DNA of 64,000 bases from DAONFI01 sp035403485. Its GTDB lineage: Bacteria; Planctomycetota; Phycisphaerae; SM23-33. Where the stretch lies: assembly GCA_964536835.1 (NCBI GenBank), contig CAZIAZ010000007.1, positions 1 through 64,000 on the forward strand, in the 5' to 3' direction. A model generated the notes under the pieces. That model was not told where the DNA came from, did not search any database, and was given only the letters and a program-made list of their open reading frames with translations. The position numbers and the translations under genes are program-made. Below are positions 49,851 to 58,200 of this stretch, piece by piece. Within the stretch, counting starts at the first letter, position 1, and each line of letters opens with the position of its first letter.

Positions 49851-51212
49851 TCAGACCTGTTGCTTGAGTTTGTCGCGTATTGTCTGAAGGCGGCTGCGAA
49901 CGTCCTTGAAGTTAAAATCTATCTGGGCGATGGCAGAGTAGCTTTCCTGGGCATTTTTGAGGTCGCCCAGATTTTCATAGCAGTTAGCCAGATAATAACG
50001 GATATCCTTTGTGCGTTCTTCAGGGATGTCGGCAGAGAGGGCTTTTTCGAATGTATCGACAGCTTCCTGCCACCACTGTTTTTTCATAAACGACTGGCCG
50101 AGATAATTTGCCACCAGCAACTTACGGCGTGGATCATTTTGTGCACCCTGAAGTGCAGCGATAGCTTCGTCGTATTTGCCGATTGTGAATAACCGTCGGC
50201 CCAGCTCGAATTTATAGCCCAGGTCGGTCGGATAGTTTCTGGCTCGTTCGTCGAATTCCGTGATTTCGAACTTGAGCTGGTCGATATATGCCTTTTTGTA
50301 AGCTTCCTGGTTGCCGGCTTCCTTCGCCTGCCGTACGGCGATGACGTGTTGACGCATCTTTATATCGCCGATTCGCATTTTGTAATTGTACGTGTTGGTT
50401 GCTTTGTAGGCTTGCTGGAGCACGTCTATAGCCGTCTGCTGATTTTCCGGCGTTTCTATTTTCAGCAGGGCGTCTACGTAACCGGATATTTTACCCGGCA
50501 CGTCAGGCGATTCTTCATATTCGCGTTTCGTCTTTCGTATTTGCTGCTCGAGATAGTCTTCGCTTTTTACGAGCGAATCCTGCTGCATGAGTTCTTTCTG
50601 TTTTTCCATATCGCGTACGCCACGAAGGCCTTCGCCTTCCTGGCCGTACTGGCCCTGTTGTATGGTGTAATTAGCCAAAAGCGTGTTAAGACGATTTTCA
50701 AGTTGCGGGTCGCTGTTTTGCGGCGAAAGGTTTACAGCGTCACGGCATGCTTCGACAGCCAGTTTGAGTTCATTAGTCTGTTCGAAGATATCCGTAAGAA
50801 AGATGAAGGAGCGTTTTTGAGGTTTTTGGGTGGTTTTGGCGGCTTCGAACATCAGCTTAGCCATCCATACGATGACTTCGTTGAGTTCCAGTTTTTGCGC
50901 CGCAATGATTACCTGTTCCATGGATAACATCGAGCCCGGGTCTTTAGCCCAGAGGTAACAGGCGTTTGCGAGGTTTTTTTCCAGATCCTTGCCGGAGCGG
51001 CGTTTAATCTGTTCCAATATGCCTGGCGGCTTGCCGCCTTGCGCTTTGCGTTTGAGGGCCACTTCGCGGAGTTTGTTGTAGCCGTTTTCTATGTTTGCCG
51101 GCTCACGCTGAATGCCTTCAACATACATCTCGATGGCGAAATCCCAGTTGCCGGTATCAGCCACTTCATCGCCGCGTTTGAAAAAAGCCTGTCCCTTGCC
51201 TTTTACGCTCAT
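49851..51212 (-). CDS. Cytosolic tetratricopeptide repeat protein
   Basis: 453 residues, no signal peptide. N-terminal FFKRGDEVADTGNWDFAIEM and YVEGIQREPANIENGYNKL, a charged middle, then clear TPRs near the end (YKFELGRRLFTIGKYDEAIA; YLGQSFMKKQWWQEAVDTFE; IRYYLANCYENLGDLKNAQE). It is a protein-binding scaffold of unknown partners. AGAGGC lies seven bases before the ATG. It stands alone. Confidence 0.85.
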   Translation of the reverse strand: MSVKGKGQAFFKRGDEVADTGNWDFAIEMYVEGIQREPANIENGYNKLREVALKRKAQGGKPPGILEQIKRRSGKDLEKNLANACYLWAKDPGSMLSMEQVIIAAQKLELNEVIVWMAKLMFEAAKTTQKPQKRSFIFLTDIFEQTNELKLAVEACRDAVNLSPQNSDPQLENRLNTLLANYTIQQGQYGQEGEGLRGVRDMEKQKELMQQDSLVKSEDYLEQQIRKTKREYEESPDVPGKISGYVDALLKIETPENQQTAIDVLQQAYKATNTYNYKMRIGDIKMRQHVIAVRQAKEAGNQEAYKKAYIDQLKFEITEFDERARNYPTDLGYKFELGRRLFTIGKYDEAIAALQGAQNDPRRKLLVANYLGQSFMKKQWWQEAVDTFEKALSADIPEERTKDIRYYLANCYENLGDLKNAQESYSAIAQIDFNFKDVRSRLQTIRDKLKQQV

Positions 51213-51538
51213 CGCATGCCTCTTACAGCTTGAGTAACATTATTTAAGCTGGCCGATTTTCCGTTTTTTTCGCGTATAAAGCTCAAAGACCACTTTTGTT
51301 ATAAACGCTATTGAAATTCTCAGACGCAGAAGACAAAGAAATCTTTATTGAGCCATATAACGCGAATCGGCCATTTTGAATCACAACATAAATTACATTA
51401 TAAATAAACAAATCCCGCCGTTCGGCGAGAAAACATTCCGGAACTATAAAATTTACAGTATCACAGCGGAATTATCAAGCCTTTTAACCTCTTTTCGATG
51501 CCTGAAAAATTTTAACCGGCGAATTCCTGATGCCTGAT
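51213..51538. other. Intergenic region with an imperfect inverted repeat and a small hairpin
   Basis: TGGCCGATT (51250-51258) is inverted at 51365-51373, with CGCGTATAA and TATAACGCG just inside. CGCCG-TT-CGGCG lies at 51416-51427 and, on the minus strand, runs into a T-rich tract, so it may end the rhomboid transcript. No gene was found. Confidence 0.45.
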
Positions 51539-52432
51539 TTATCGATTCTTGAACGTGTCGTTTATGCGGCGGTCTGTTTCGCGTTGACGTTTGGTGGCAT
51601 TCTGAAGGGTTTTGCGTTCTTTGTCGTTCAATGAACCTATACCTTCCCTCTGTATTTTCTGGAGTATCCGGTCTACTTCGCGTTCTTCCCCGGCGGCTGC
51701 GGCCATTCGACGTTTCCATGCGCCTTTATTGCTTCCATTCAAACGGCTGTCGGATTTTTTTTCGCGCATGACCGGCCAGGCCCATATCCTGAATGCCGCC
51801 GCAAACGCTCCGCCCAGATGTGCGACGTTGCTCATTACGGAATCGATGGCGCCGTTGACGGCGGCGTTCAGTACGCTTATCAGCATAAGCCCGAAGATTA
51901 CCACCGCTGCCGGCCGTATCGGAACGGGAAATACGAAAAAAACCAGCCTGAATTGCGGACAATAAACCGCGCATGCCAACAGCAATCCGAATACGCCGCC
52001 CGACGCGCCTATCAGAATCGCCGCAGGATTTGTCTGCGTGATTGCACCGATTATTACGTACAGCAGGCCAGCCGCCGCGCCGCAGCCGAGATAAAATCGC
52101 AAAAACGGCTTACTGCCCCACATGTTCTCAAGCGTAGTGCCCAGAAAATAAACGCCCAACATGTTCAGCAGAATGTGCCACACGCCGCCATGCAGGAACT
52201 GAAACGTCAGATATGTCCAGAACGCCCAGAACCGCTCAACGCTTACGCCGAACAGCGTGCTGATGAGCATGTTCCCGTCTAAAAAATACTGGACGATGAA
52301 CGTCGCGGCGTTGATGATGAGCAGCCATTTGACTGCGGGCGTAAGCCTCGGCAGCCCCCACATCATATTGCCGTGCGTCGGCATGCCGCCGCCGTAATCG
52401 TCCTGCGTGTATTGCCGGTCGTGAATGCTCAT
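51539..52432 (-). CDS. Rhomboid-family intramembrane serine protease
   Basis: 297 residues with six membrane helices. FLHGGVWHILLNMLGVYFLG holds the conserved HxxxN; the Ser nucleophile is in LIGASGGVFGLLLACA and the His in MSNVAHLGGAFAA. It cleaves membrane proteins within the bilayer. The C-terminal ~80 residues are charged and cytosolic (KIQREGIGSLNDKERKTLQN). Its ATG overlaps the NUDIX stop by 4 nt. Confidence 0.93.
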   Translation of the reverse strand: MSIHDRQYTQDDYGGGMPTHGNMMWGLPRLTPAVKWLLIINAATFIVQYFLDGNMLISTLFGVSVERFWAFWTYLTFQFLHGGVWHILLNMLGVYFLGTTLENMWGSKPFLRFYLGCGAAAGLLYVIIGAITQTNPAAILIGASGGVFGLLLACAVYCPQFRLVFFVFPVPIRPAAVVIFGLMLISVLNAAVNGAIDSVMSNVAHLGGAFAAAFRIWAWPVMREKKSDSRLNGSNKGAWKRRMAAAAGEEREVDRILQKIQREGIGSLNDKERKTLQNATKRQRETDRRINDTFKNR

Positions 52433-52968
52433 CGTTTGGACAATTCCTTCCTTATCCAGTACGTTCCCAATGCGGAAATGGTTTTGGCATCGCGTATCTG
52501 ATTGTCGGCAAGCATGTTGCGAACTTCAGCGTCGCTGCGTATGATTACGGAGATATCCTCGTATTCTTCGAGTTTCTGGCTGCCGCGTTTAAGGCCGCTC
52601 GCCACGAAGGCGTATATGACTTCGTCGCTGTAGCCGGGGCATGAATACCAGCTTGCGAGTTCTTCAAAAATTTCTGCCGTGTAGCCGGTTTCTTCGAGCA
52701 GTTCGCGGCGTGCGCATTCTATCGGCGGTTCTCCGTTGTCGATAGTGCCGCAGGGCAGTTCCACCAGGTAATCAGCCGCCGGATAGCGATAGTTGCGTAT
52801 TAAAACCATGCTGCCGTCGGTTAATATTGGCAGGATAAGCGCGGCGCCTGGATGACGGATGACGTCGCGATTTATCTCCTGGCCGGCGTGAGTCTGCAGC
52901 GTCAACCTGTCAAGATTGAAGTGAAAACTTTTATGCAGCCGCTCTTCCTTGATTATTTTTGCACTCAT
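52429..52968 (-). CDS. NUDIX hydrolase, ADP-ribose pyrophosphatase-like
   Basis: 179 residues. The Nudix box is complete: GTIDNGEPPIECARRELLEE then TGY, matching G-x5-E-x7-REU-x-EE-x-GU. Nearby residues (VLIRNYRYPAADYLVELPCG) are those of the ADP-ribose subgroup. ATG 52968 has no evident Shine-Dalgarno; an upstream ORF start at 53019 is less likely. It is coupled to the rhomboid gene. Confidence 0.92.
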   Translation of the reverse strand: MSAKIIKEERLHKSFHFNLDRLTLQTHAGQEINRDVIRHPGAALILPILTDGSMVLIRNYRYPAADYLVELPCGTIDNGEPPIECARRELLEETGYTAEIFEELASWYSCPGYSDEVIYAFVASGLKRGSQKLEEYEDISVIIRSDAEVRNMLADNQIRDAKTISALGTYWIRKELSKR

Positions 52969-53061
52969 GCCGGGAATTATAACAAAACGCTGCGAAAGCG
53001 TAAACCCGTCAGCCGGCACAAATGAAACGAATAACAGATTTTTTGAAGAAAAACCCCCATG

Positions 53062-53961
53062 TTACATTTTCATTGATTCTGCGACGACGGCCCATAAATT
53101 TTTTATATCTTCCGAACAGCCGGCCGGCGTATATTCCACTACCGCTTTTCTGCACAGTTGGGCTGCTGTGACGGATTTGTCGTAGCGTATGCGGCCGACG
53201 ACCGTTAGGCTGTTATTTCGGGCGTGTGATTCAATTTCGTCTGTTATTTTCGGGTTTATGTTCCATTTGTTGACGCACAGGAGCGTTTTAATTCCGAAGT
53301 GTCTGGTCAGTTCGGCTACGCGGGCCATGTCGTGTTGGCCGCTGAGGGTGGGTTCGGTTACGATGAGTACCGTGTCGGCGGCTGTTATTGAAGCGACAAC
53401 CGGACAGCCTATGCCCGGCGAACCGTCTATAATGACCAGTTTCATGCCTCGCTCATCTGCAATGCTGTGAGCCTCTCGCCGTACCGTACTTACGAGCTTG
53501 CCGGAGTTTTCTTCCCCGATGCCGAGTTTTGCGTGAACCATCGGCCCGAATCGCGTCTGCGAGACATACCATTCGCCGTTGATAGCTGGCGAAAAATCAA
53601 TCGCCTCCGCCGGACAGAACCACGCACAGACCCCGCAGCCTTCGCATGAAATTGGGTCTATGGAAAAATACCCCGTGTGTATGGGATGAGAAATTTCGGG
53701 CCTGCCGGCGGAGACGGCATCGAATCGACACAGTTCCGCACATCTGCCGCAGCCGGTGCATTTGGCCGGATTTATTTCCGCCCGCCTGCCGCCGTAAAAT
53801 TCTTCGCGACGGATTATCTGCGGTTCGAGTACGAGATGCAAGTCGGCGGCATCGACGTCGCAATCAGCCAGCACCGCCTCGTCCGCCATTGCTGCGAACG
53901 AGGCGACTATGGACGTCTTGCCCGTGCCGCCTTTGCCGCTGATTACGACCAGTTCTTTCAT
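53062..53961 (-). CDS. MinD/ParA-type ATPase with inserted ferredoxin domain (ORP cluster)
   Basis: 299 residues. The deviant Walker A is SGKGGTGKTSIVASFAAM; Walker B is KLVIIDGSPGIGCPV. After the first strand an insert carries two 4Fe-4S motifs, CTGCGRCAELC and CEGCGVCAWFCP. This type sits next to orange-protein genes in sulfate reducers and probably supplies metal or energy to cluster assembly. ATG overlaps the stop of its paralog by 4 nt. It is the last gene of the leftward operon. Confidence 0.92.
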   Translation of the reverse strand: MKELVVISGKGGTGKTSIVASFAAMADEAVLADCDVDAADLHLVLEPQIIRREEFYGGRRAEINPAKCTGCGRCAELCRFDAVSAGRPEISHPIHTGYFSIDPISCEGCGVCAWFCPAEAIDFSPAINGEWYVSQTRFGPMVHAKLGIGEENSGKLVSTVRREAHSIADERGMKLVIIDGSPGIGCPVVASITAADTVLIVTEPTLSGQHDMARVAELTRHFGIKTLLCVNKWNINPKITDEIESHARNNSLTVVGRIRYDKSVTAAQLCRKAVVEYTPAGCSEDIKNLWAVVAESMKM

Positions 53962-54806
53962 CGCTGTTCGTCCTTTATCAGAGCCGTCAGCAGTTTTTCG
54001 AAACATTTTCGGTAATGCTGCGATACTTCGGCAGCCATGATTCCGCGGGAATATGCTTCCGCCACTTCACGTACGTCCGGAATTTCAGCGAGTATCGCGA
54101 TGGACTCATCGTCGCAATATTTTTTTGTGCAATTATCGCCGCAGTCCGCGCGATTGATTATGACGCCGAAGGGCAGTTTGAGTTTTCGCACTGTTTCGAC
54201 CGCCAGCCGCAGGTCATTCAGGCCGAAAGGAGTCGGTTCGGTTACCAGCAATACGAAATCGCTGTCGCGGATAGCTTCAATAACAGGGCATGACGTGCCT
54301 GGCGGACAGTCCAGGATGATAAGTTCGGCGTTCGGGGCTGCAGCCTTTACGCATCGTATGACAGGCGGGCTCATGACTTCGCCGACATTAAGAAGGCCTT
54401 TGACGAAATCTATCTTGCCGGCTGTGCCGATGTGCAGCCAGCCGGTCTGCCTGAAAGATTCCTTAATCGCGCCGCTTGGGCACACTTCCCAGCAACCGCC
54501 GCAACTGTGACATAATTCCGGAAAAGTCAGAACAGTCCTGTTCATGGCGAGAATGGCACTATATTGGCAGATTTTACCGCATTGTCCGCAGCCGGTGCAT
54601 AGCGACTCATCAACTGCCGGTACGCCGATTTTCACGGCTTTTTTTTCGGTAAAATGCGGTTTTAGAAATAAATCGCCGTTGGGTTCTTCCACGTCGCAAT
54701 CAAGATATGCTACGTGACGGCCCAATGCCGCCGCCACGTACGCCAGATTGGTAGCTACGGTCGTCTTGCCCGTGCCGCCTTTGCCACTTGCGACGGATAA
54801 TTTCAT
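53958..54806 (-). CDS. MinD/ParA-type ATPase with inserted ferredoxin domain, paralog (ORP cluster)
   Basis: 282 residues from ATG 54806; an ATG 18 bases upstream is an alternative. Deviant Walker A SGKGGTGKTTVATNLAYVAA; Walker B LIILDCPPGTSCPV. The insert has CTGCGQCGKIC and CHSCGGCWEVCP. Late residues include CGDNCTKKYC, a further Cys group. It is a paralog of the next gene and likely forms a heterodimer with it, as inferred for the Desulfovibrio pair. Confidence 0.92.
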   Translation of the reverse strand: MKLSVASGKGGTGKTTVATNLAYVAAALGRHVAYLDCDVEEPNGDLFLKPHFTEKKAVKIGVPAVDESLCTGCGQCGKICQYSAILAMNRTVLTFPELCHSCGGCWEVCPSGAIKESFRQTGWLHIGTAGKIDFVKGLLNVGEVMSPPVIRCVKAAAPNAELIILDCPPGTSCPVIEAIRDSDFVLLVTEPTPFGLNDLRLAVETVRKLKLPFGVIINRADCGDNCTKKYCDDESIAILAEIPDVREVAEAYSRGIMAAEVSQHYRKCFEKLLTALIKDEQR

Positions 54807-54826
54807 CAAATTGCTGTCCAGCATTA

Positions 54827-55171
54827 CTATTTTGTGGAAACGTTTTGCAGTTCTTCTATTCGCCGGTTGATTTCCCTGAGGTTTTCGCCCAGAGACTCTG
54901 CGCGTTGCTTAAGCGCATCCAAATCGCCGTTTTGCGACGAAACATCCGGGTTCGTAATGCCGGCCCGCTGACGGCCTGTCAGGCCTGTTGCCCTGAAAAT
55001 ATTTCGCCATCCGCGGCCATTTCCCAACCCCAGACCTCTGCCGAAATGTGCAAAACATCTTCCGATGCCGTTATTCATGTAACCTGGGGTGGAATAACCT
55101 GCGCAATAACCTGCGCCGCGTCCAGTCATTGGCCCCATACCATTGGGACCTGTTCTGTCGCCTCTGGGCAT
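54827..55171 (-). CDS. Gly-rich DUF5320-like protein (ORP cluster)
   Basis: 114 residues. MPRGDRTGPNGMGPMTGRGA and GYCAGYSTPGY form the Gly/Met-rich N-terminus typical of DUF5320 proteins, which often lie beside NifX/Mrp genes; the C-terminal half is a coiled coil (LDALKQRAESLGENLREINR). It has two Cys (YCAG, RCFAHF). GAGG precedes ATG 55171. Role unknown, possibly a small scaffold or metal-binding partner. Confidence 0.82.
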   Translation of the reverse strand: MPRGDRTGPNGMGPMTGRGAGYCAGYSTPGYMNNGIGRCFAHFGRGLGLGNGRGWRNIFRATGLTGRQRAGITNPDVSSQNGDLDALKQRAESLGENLREINRRIEELQNVSTK

Positions 55172-55204
55172 AATATGCCTCTCTTTCTGTTGTAATATGA
55201 ACAA

Positions 55205-55624
55205 TCACGCGCGGGTCATGAAGCGTGAGACCCACGTTTTAGCCTTGAAAAATTTTATCGTAAATTCTTCAGCCTTCTTTTCGTCGAAGGCTTTGCAGGT
55301 GAATATGTTTATGTAAGCCGTTTTTGTAGCTTCGGAGAAATGGCCGGTTATGGAGCTGGTCTCAATAAATTGAATCAGGCTGTAACCTTTCGTATGTTCG
55401 CAGTTTTCGCCGAAATACGGCATTTGCGGCTCGCCGTACGGCGTCATGTCGATGACTTTGCAAAGTTCCAGCGTGAACCTGGCCAGCGATTCTTTCGTTG
55501 ATATCGCTTCGACGTCGCAGTCATACATGTCCAGGATAAGCTCCCAGCCGAAAACTACGTTGCGTCCCGCAGGCACTTTGCCGGCGGTGACGACTTTGGA
55601 ATCCAGAATAGCGGAATTAGCCAT
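55205..55624 (-). CDS. S-adenosylmethionine decarboxylase-like protein (ORP cluster)
   Basis: 139 residues, AdoMetDC fold. GWELILDMYDCDVEAISTKE opens it; the active region is FIETSSITGHF with Ser90/Ser91 and His95, and FTCKAFD with Cys110. The pyruvoyl Ser, the His and the Cys of SpeD enzymes appear kept, but the Glu before the cleavage site is Thr and the next His is Ser. AGGAG lies eight bases before ATG 55624. It lies between the DUF5320-like gene and the NifX-like gene. Confidence 0.75.
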   Translation of the reverse strand: MANSAILDSKVVTAGKVPAGRNVVFGWELILDMYDCDVEAISTKESLARFTLELCKVIDMTPYGEPQMPYFGENCEHTKGYSLIQFIETSSITGHFSEATKTAYINIFTCKAFDEKKAEEFTIKFFKAKTWVSRFMTRA

Positions 55625-55678
55625 TTCAATTTCTCCTAAAAAATTTTTATTAAATCCACTATCCAATCACTTGATTGT

Positions 55679-56071
55679 TTAATTCAGATTTTGTCTGCAG
55701 CGGCGTTTTTGGCCTTCTCGCTGCCGTCGTCTCTGGCAGCAGCCGGGCATGAAAAATTCACCCTGCTGCAGCCGGCCTTCTACAAAGGCTGACAACACAC
55801 ATTCCACATTCCCGCATATCTGGGGGATGACTTCTATGCCGCGCGTCAGGACAGCGGCCTGGAAGGGCTTTGAAATCGCACCGCATATCAGAACGTCAAC
55901 GTTGGCGTCCGAGAGTTTCATAGACCTGGCGTGCGGCATGTCCGTCTCTAACGGAACATCCTGGCGGGTTCGCTCCATGCCGCCGTCATATTCAACGATA
56001 AGCACATTTGCGGCTACGTCGAATACTGGGCTGACACGGCCCTGCCAGTGTGGTATCGCGACTCTAGTCAT
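55679..56071 (-). CDS. NifX/NifB-C-type (dinitrogenase cofactor-like) protein (ORP cluster)
   Basis: 130 residues. MTRVAIPHWQGRVSPVFDVA opens the fold, with VDVLICGAISKPFQAAVLTR and PQICGNVECVLSAFVEGRL. The C-terminus is basic with a CC pair (PGCCQRRRQREGQKRRCRQN). It is the first gene of the leftward operon. A sigma54 promoter lies right before the ATG, so the message may have little or no leader. Confidence 0.85.
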   Translation of the reverse strand: MTRVAIPHWQGRVSPVFDVAANVLIVEYDGGMERTRQDVPLETDMPHARSMKLSDANVDVLICGAISKPFQAAVLTRGIEVIPQICGNVECVLSAFVEGRLQQGEFFMPGCCQRRRQREGQKRRCRQNLN

Positions 56072-56082
56072 GCCATGTTAAA

Positions 56083-56098
56083 TGCAATAAGTATGCCA
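56083..56098 (-). promoter_or_regulatory. Sigma54 promoter, leftward
   Basis: On the minus strand TGGCATACTTATTGCA, which matches TGGCAYRN4TTGCW at every defined position. It is 12 bp upstream of the NifX-like ATG. Confidence 0.8.
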
Positions 56099-56209
56099 GA
56101 TTTTTTAAAATATTTAACGTTAGTAATTTCAAGGCATTATGATTATCCGTGGATTTGCCGGCTCAGGATATAATAGTGCAAAATGAATTAAAATTGCATA
56201 AAAAATCAT

Positions 56210-56220
56210 TGCATATTGCA
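56210..56220. promoter_or_regulatory. Candidate enhancer site for the sigma54 activator
   Basis: TGCATATTGCA, a TGCA-N3-TGCA palindrome, with the reverse complement GTGCAATATGCAATGAT almost matching GTGCAAAATGCAATAAT at 57609. It lies 112 bp upstream of the leftward sigma54 promoter and just before the activator gene. A partial copy, TGCAAAATGAA, is at 56177. Confidence 0.6.
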
Positions 56221-56244
56221 CGATTATGTGGTAGCCTTCATGAT

Positions 56245-57606
56245 ATGAAACCCATCAAAAACATCGAACGCGAAGCCGCCATTCTCGATTCCGTCAATGA
56301 AGGTGTTTTTACCGTCGACTCCGAATGGCGGATATCCGCGTTTAACAAGGCTGCCGAGCGGATTACGGGCGTATCCCGCCGGCAGGCTATCGGCAGCCGA
56401 TGTTGCGACGTTTTCAGGGCTAATATCTGCGAGACGGATTGTGCTCTCCGGCGTACGATGCAGAGCGGCCAGCCGGTAGTGAATACCACCGCTCACATTG
56501 TCGACATTAATGGCCGGCGGATTCCGATACGAATATCGACGGCTCTTTTGCGGAACAATGACGGCGATATAGTCGGCGGCGTGGAGACGTTTCAGGATTT
56601 GACGCAGGTTGAGCAGTTGCAGAAGGAGTTGCAGTCGCGTTATACGTTTGAAGACATCGTCGGCCGCAGCCCGGCAATGATGCGACTGTTTGAAATCGTG
56701 CCGCAGATAGCGGCTAGCGGCAGTACCGTGTTGATAGAAGGCCCCAGCGGAACGGGCAAGGAACTGTTCGCCAGGGCGATTCACAATCTCTCGCCTCGCA
56801 AGAAAAAGCCGTTCATCGCCGTCAACTGTGCCGCTCTGCCCGACACTCTGCTGGAAAGCGAACTTTTCGGACATAAAGCCGGCGCTTTTACCGACGCACG
56901 CCGCGATAAGCCCGGCCGATTCGCCATCGCCGACGGCGGTACGATTTTCCTGGATGAAATCGGCGATATTTCGCAGGCTATGCAGGTGCGGCTGTTGAGG
57001 GTGCTCCAGGAGCGGGTCATCGAACCGCTAGGCGGCGTAAAGCCGCTGGCTGTGAACGTACGGGTGATTGCTGCGACGAATAAAAATCTATCGGCAATGG
57101 TGCAGGCTGGCACGTTCCGCGAGGATTTGTATTACCGCATTCGCGTCATACACCTGCAACTGCCGAGCCTGAAACAGCGTCGCGAGGATATTCCGCTATT
57201 GGTGGAATATCTGATAAACAGGTTCAACCGGCTGCAGGGCAGGGATATCGCAGGCGTCAGCGAGCAGGTGATGGCCAGGCTGATGGAGCATGATTATCCA
57301 GGAAACGTTCGCGAGCTGGAAAACATTATCGAGCAGGCGTTCGTGTTGTGCCGCGGCGGCATAATCGAAATCAATCATCTGCCGCCGGAATTACGGCCGA
57401 CGGCTGGCCGTGGCATTGCGGAAAACCAGCCCATGTGCCTCGGCGATATCGAAAAACTTTTCATTACCGAGACGCTGCAGCGACGCGGCGGCAACCGCAA
57501 AAAAACCGCCGCAGACCTCGGCATAAATGTCAGCACCTTGTATAGAAAAATACGTCAGTACGGTATCGGAATTCCTGAGGCGGATGGCCGCGGCCAACGA
57601 AAATAA
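56245..57606 (+). CDS. Sigma54-dependent transcriptional activator with PAS domain (ORP cluster)
   Basis: 453 residues. The PAS domain at about 15-125 has a Cys group (CCDVFRANICETDC) that could bind a cofactor or sense thiols. The AAA+ domain has Walker A GPSGTGKELFARAIH, the sigma54 loop GAFTDA in place of GAFTGA, and GGTIFLDEIGDIS. The C-terminal Fis-type HTH is KKTAADLGINVSTLYRKIRQ. ATG 56245 is the family start. It lies between the two divergent sigma54 operons and is the likely activator of both. Confidence 0.92.
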   Translation: MKPIKNIEREAAILDSVNEGVFTVDSEWRISAFNKAAERITGVSRRQAIGSRCCDVFRANICETDCALRRTMQSGQPVVNTTAHIVDINGRRIPIRISTALLRNNDGDIVGGVETFQDLTQVEQLQKELQSRYTFEDIVGRSPAMMRLFEIVPQIAASGSTVLIEGPSGTGKELFARAIHNLSPRKKKPFIAVNCAALPDTLLESELFGHKAGAFTDARRDKPGRFAIADGGTIFLDEIGDISQAMQVRLLRVLQERVIEPLGGVKPLAVNVRVIAATNKNLSAMVQAGTFREDLYYRIRVIHLQLPSLKQRREDIPLLVEYLINRFNRLQGRDIAGVSEQVMARLMEHDYPGNVRELENIIEQAFVLCRGGIIEINHLPPELRPTAGRGIAENQPMCLGDIEKLFITETLQRRGGNRKKTAADLGINVSTLYRKIRQYGIGIPEADGRGQRK

Positions 57607-57609
57607 TCG

Positions 57610-57620
57610 TGCAAAATGCA
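57610..57620. promoter_or_regulatory. Candidate enhancer site for the rightward sigma54 promoter
   Basis: TGCAAAATGCA, a TGCA-N3-TGCA palindrome, just after the activator gene and 90 bp upstream of the rightward sigma54 promoter. The wider match to the site at 56210 covers 15 of 17 bases. Confidence 0.6.
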
Positions 57621-57709
57621 ATAATATGACGCCGCCGAAATTTCATGGCAGTACCGACGATGTTTTTAAGGCTTTTTAAATGTGGGTCTTATGATTTTTT
57701 TGGAAATTG

Positions 57710-57725
57710 TGGCATGTATGTTGCT
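57710..57725 (+). promoter_or_regulatory. Sigma54 promoter, rightward
   Basis: TGGCATGTATGTTGCT matches TGGCAYRN4TTGCW at every defined position. It lies 47 bp before the ATG of the orange-protein-like gene, leaving a normal leader with a Shine-Dalgarno. Confidence 0.85.
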
Positions 57726-57771
57726 GTTTGTTTTCCGGGCAGGTTTTATGAAACGAAAGGAATTTTGGAAA

Positions 57772-58134
57772 ATGAAAATAGCAATTACATCGCAGGGCAG
57801 GGAAATGACAGACGCCGTCGACCAGCGATTCGGACGTGCGAAGTTTTTTATTGTCGCTGATACCCGGAGTGGAGAAACTTCAGCCGTTGACAACATGCAG
57901 AACCTCAATGCCGCCCAGGGCGCAGGTATACAGGCTGGCGCGAATGTCGTTTCGCTCGGCGTGGAGGCGGTCATTACCGGCCATGTCGGGCCAAAGGCGT
58001 TTGCCACGCTTAATGCCGGCGGCGTAAAAATTTACACCGGCGCTGGCGGCGGCGTCGCGGACGCACTCGAAAAATTCAAAGCCGGCGAACTTACGCAGAT
58101 TCAATCGGCTGACGTGGAAAGCCATTGGGTTTGA
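57772..58134 (+). CDS. Orange-protein-like NifX-fold protein (ORP cluster)
   Basis: 120 residues, the size of ORP from Desulfovibrio. MKIAITSQGREMTDAVDQRF, GRAKFFIVAD, GANVVSLGVEAVITGHVGPK and GVKIYTGAGGGVADALEKFK are NifX-fold blocks. ORP holds a Mo-Cu sulfide cofactor without covalent protein ligands in Desulfovibrio; whether this protein does is unknown, and no Cys is present here, as expected for that mode. AAAGGA precedes ATG 57772. Confidence 0.88.
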   Translation: MKIAITSQGREMTDAVDQRFGRAKFFIVADTRSGETSAVDNMQNLNAAQGAGIQAGANVVSLGVEAVITGHVGPKAFATLNAGGVKIYTGAGGGVADALEKFKAGELTQIQSADVESHWV

Positions 58135-58200
58135 AACACGCACACACACCTCGCCTGGCCAATTATGTGCATAATTATCATGGAAAGAGAGTGACAGTAA

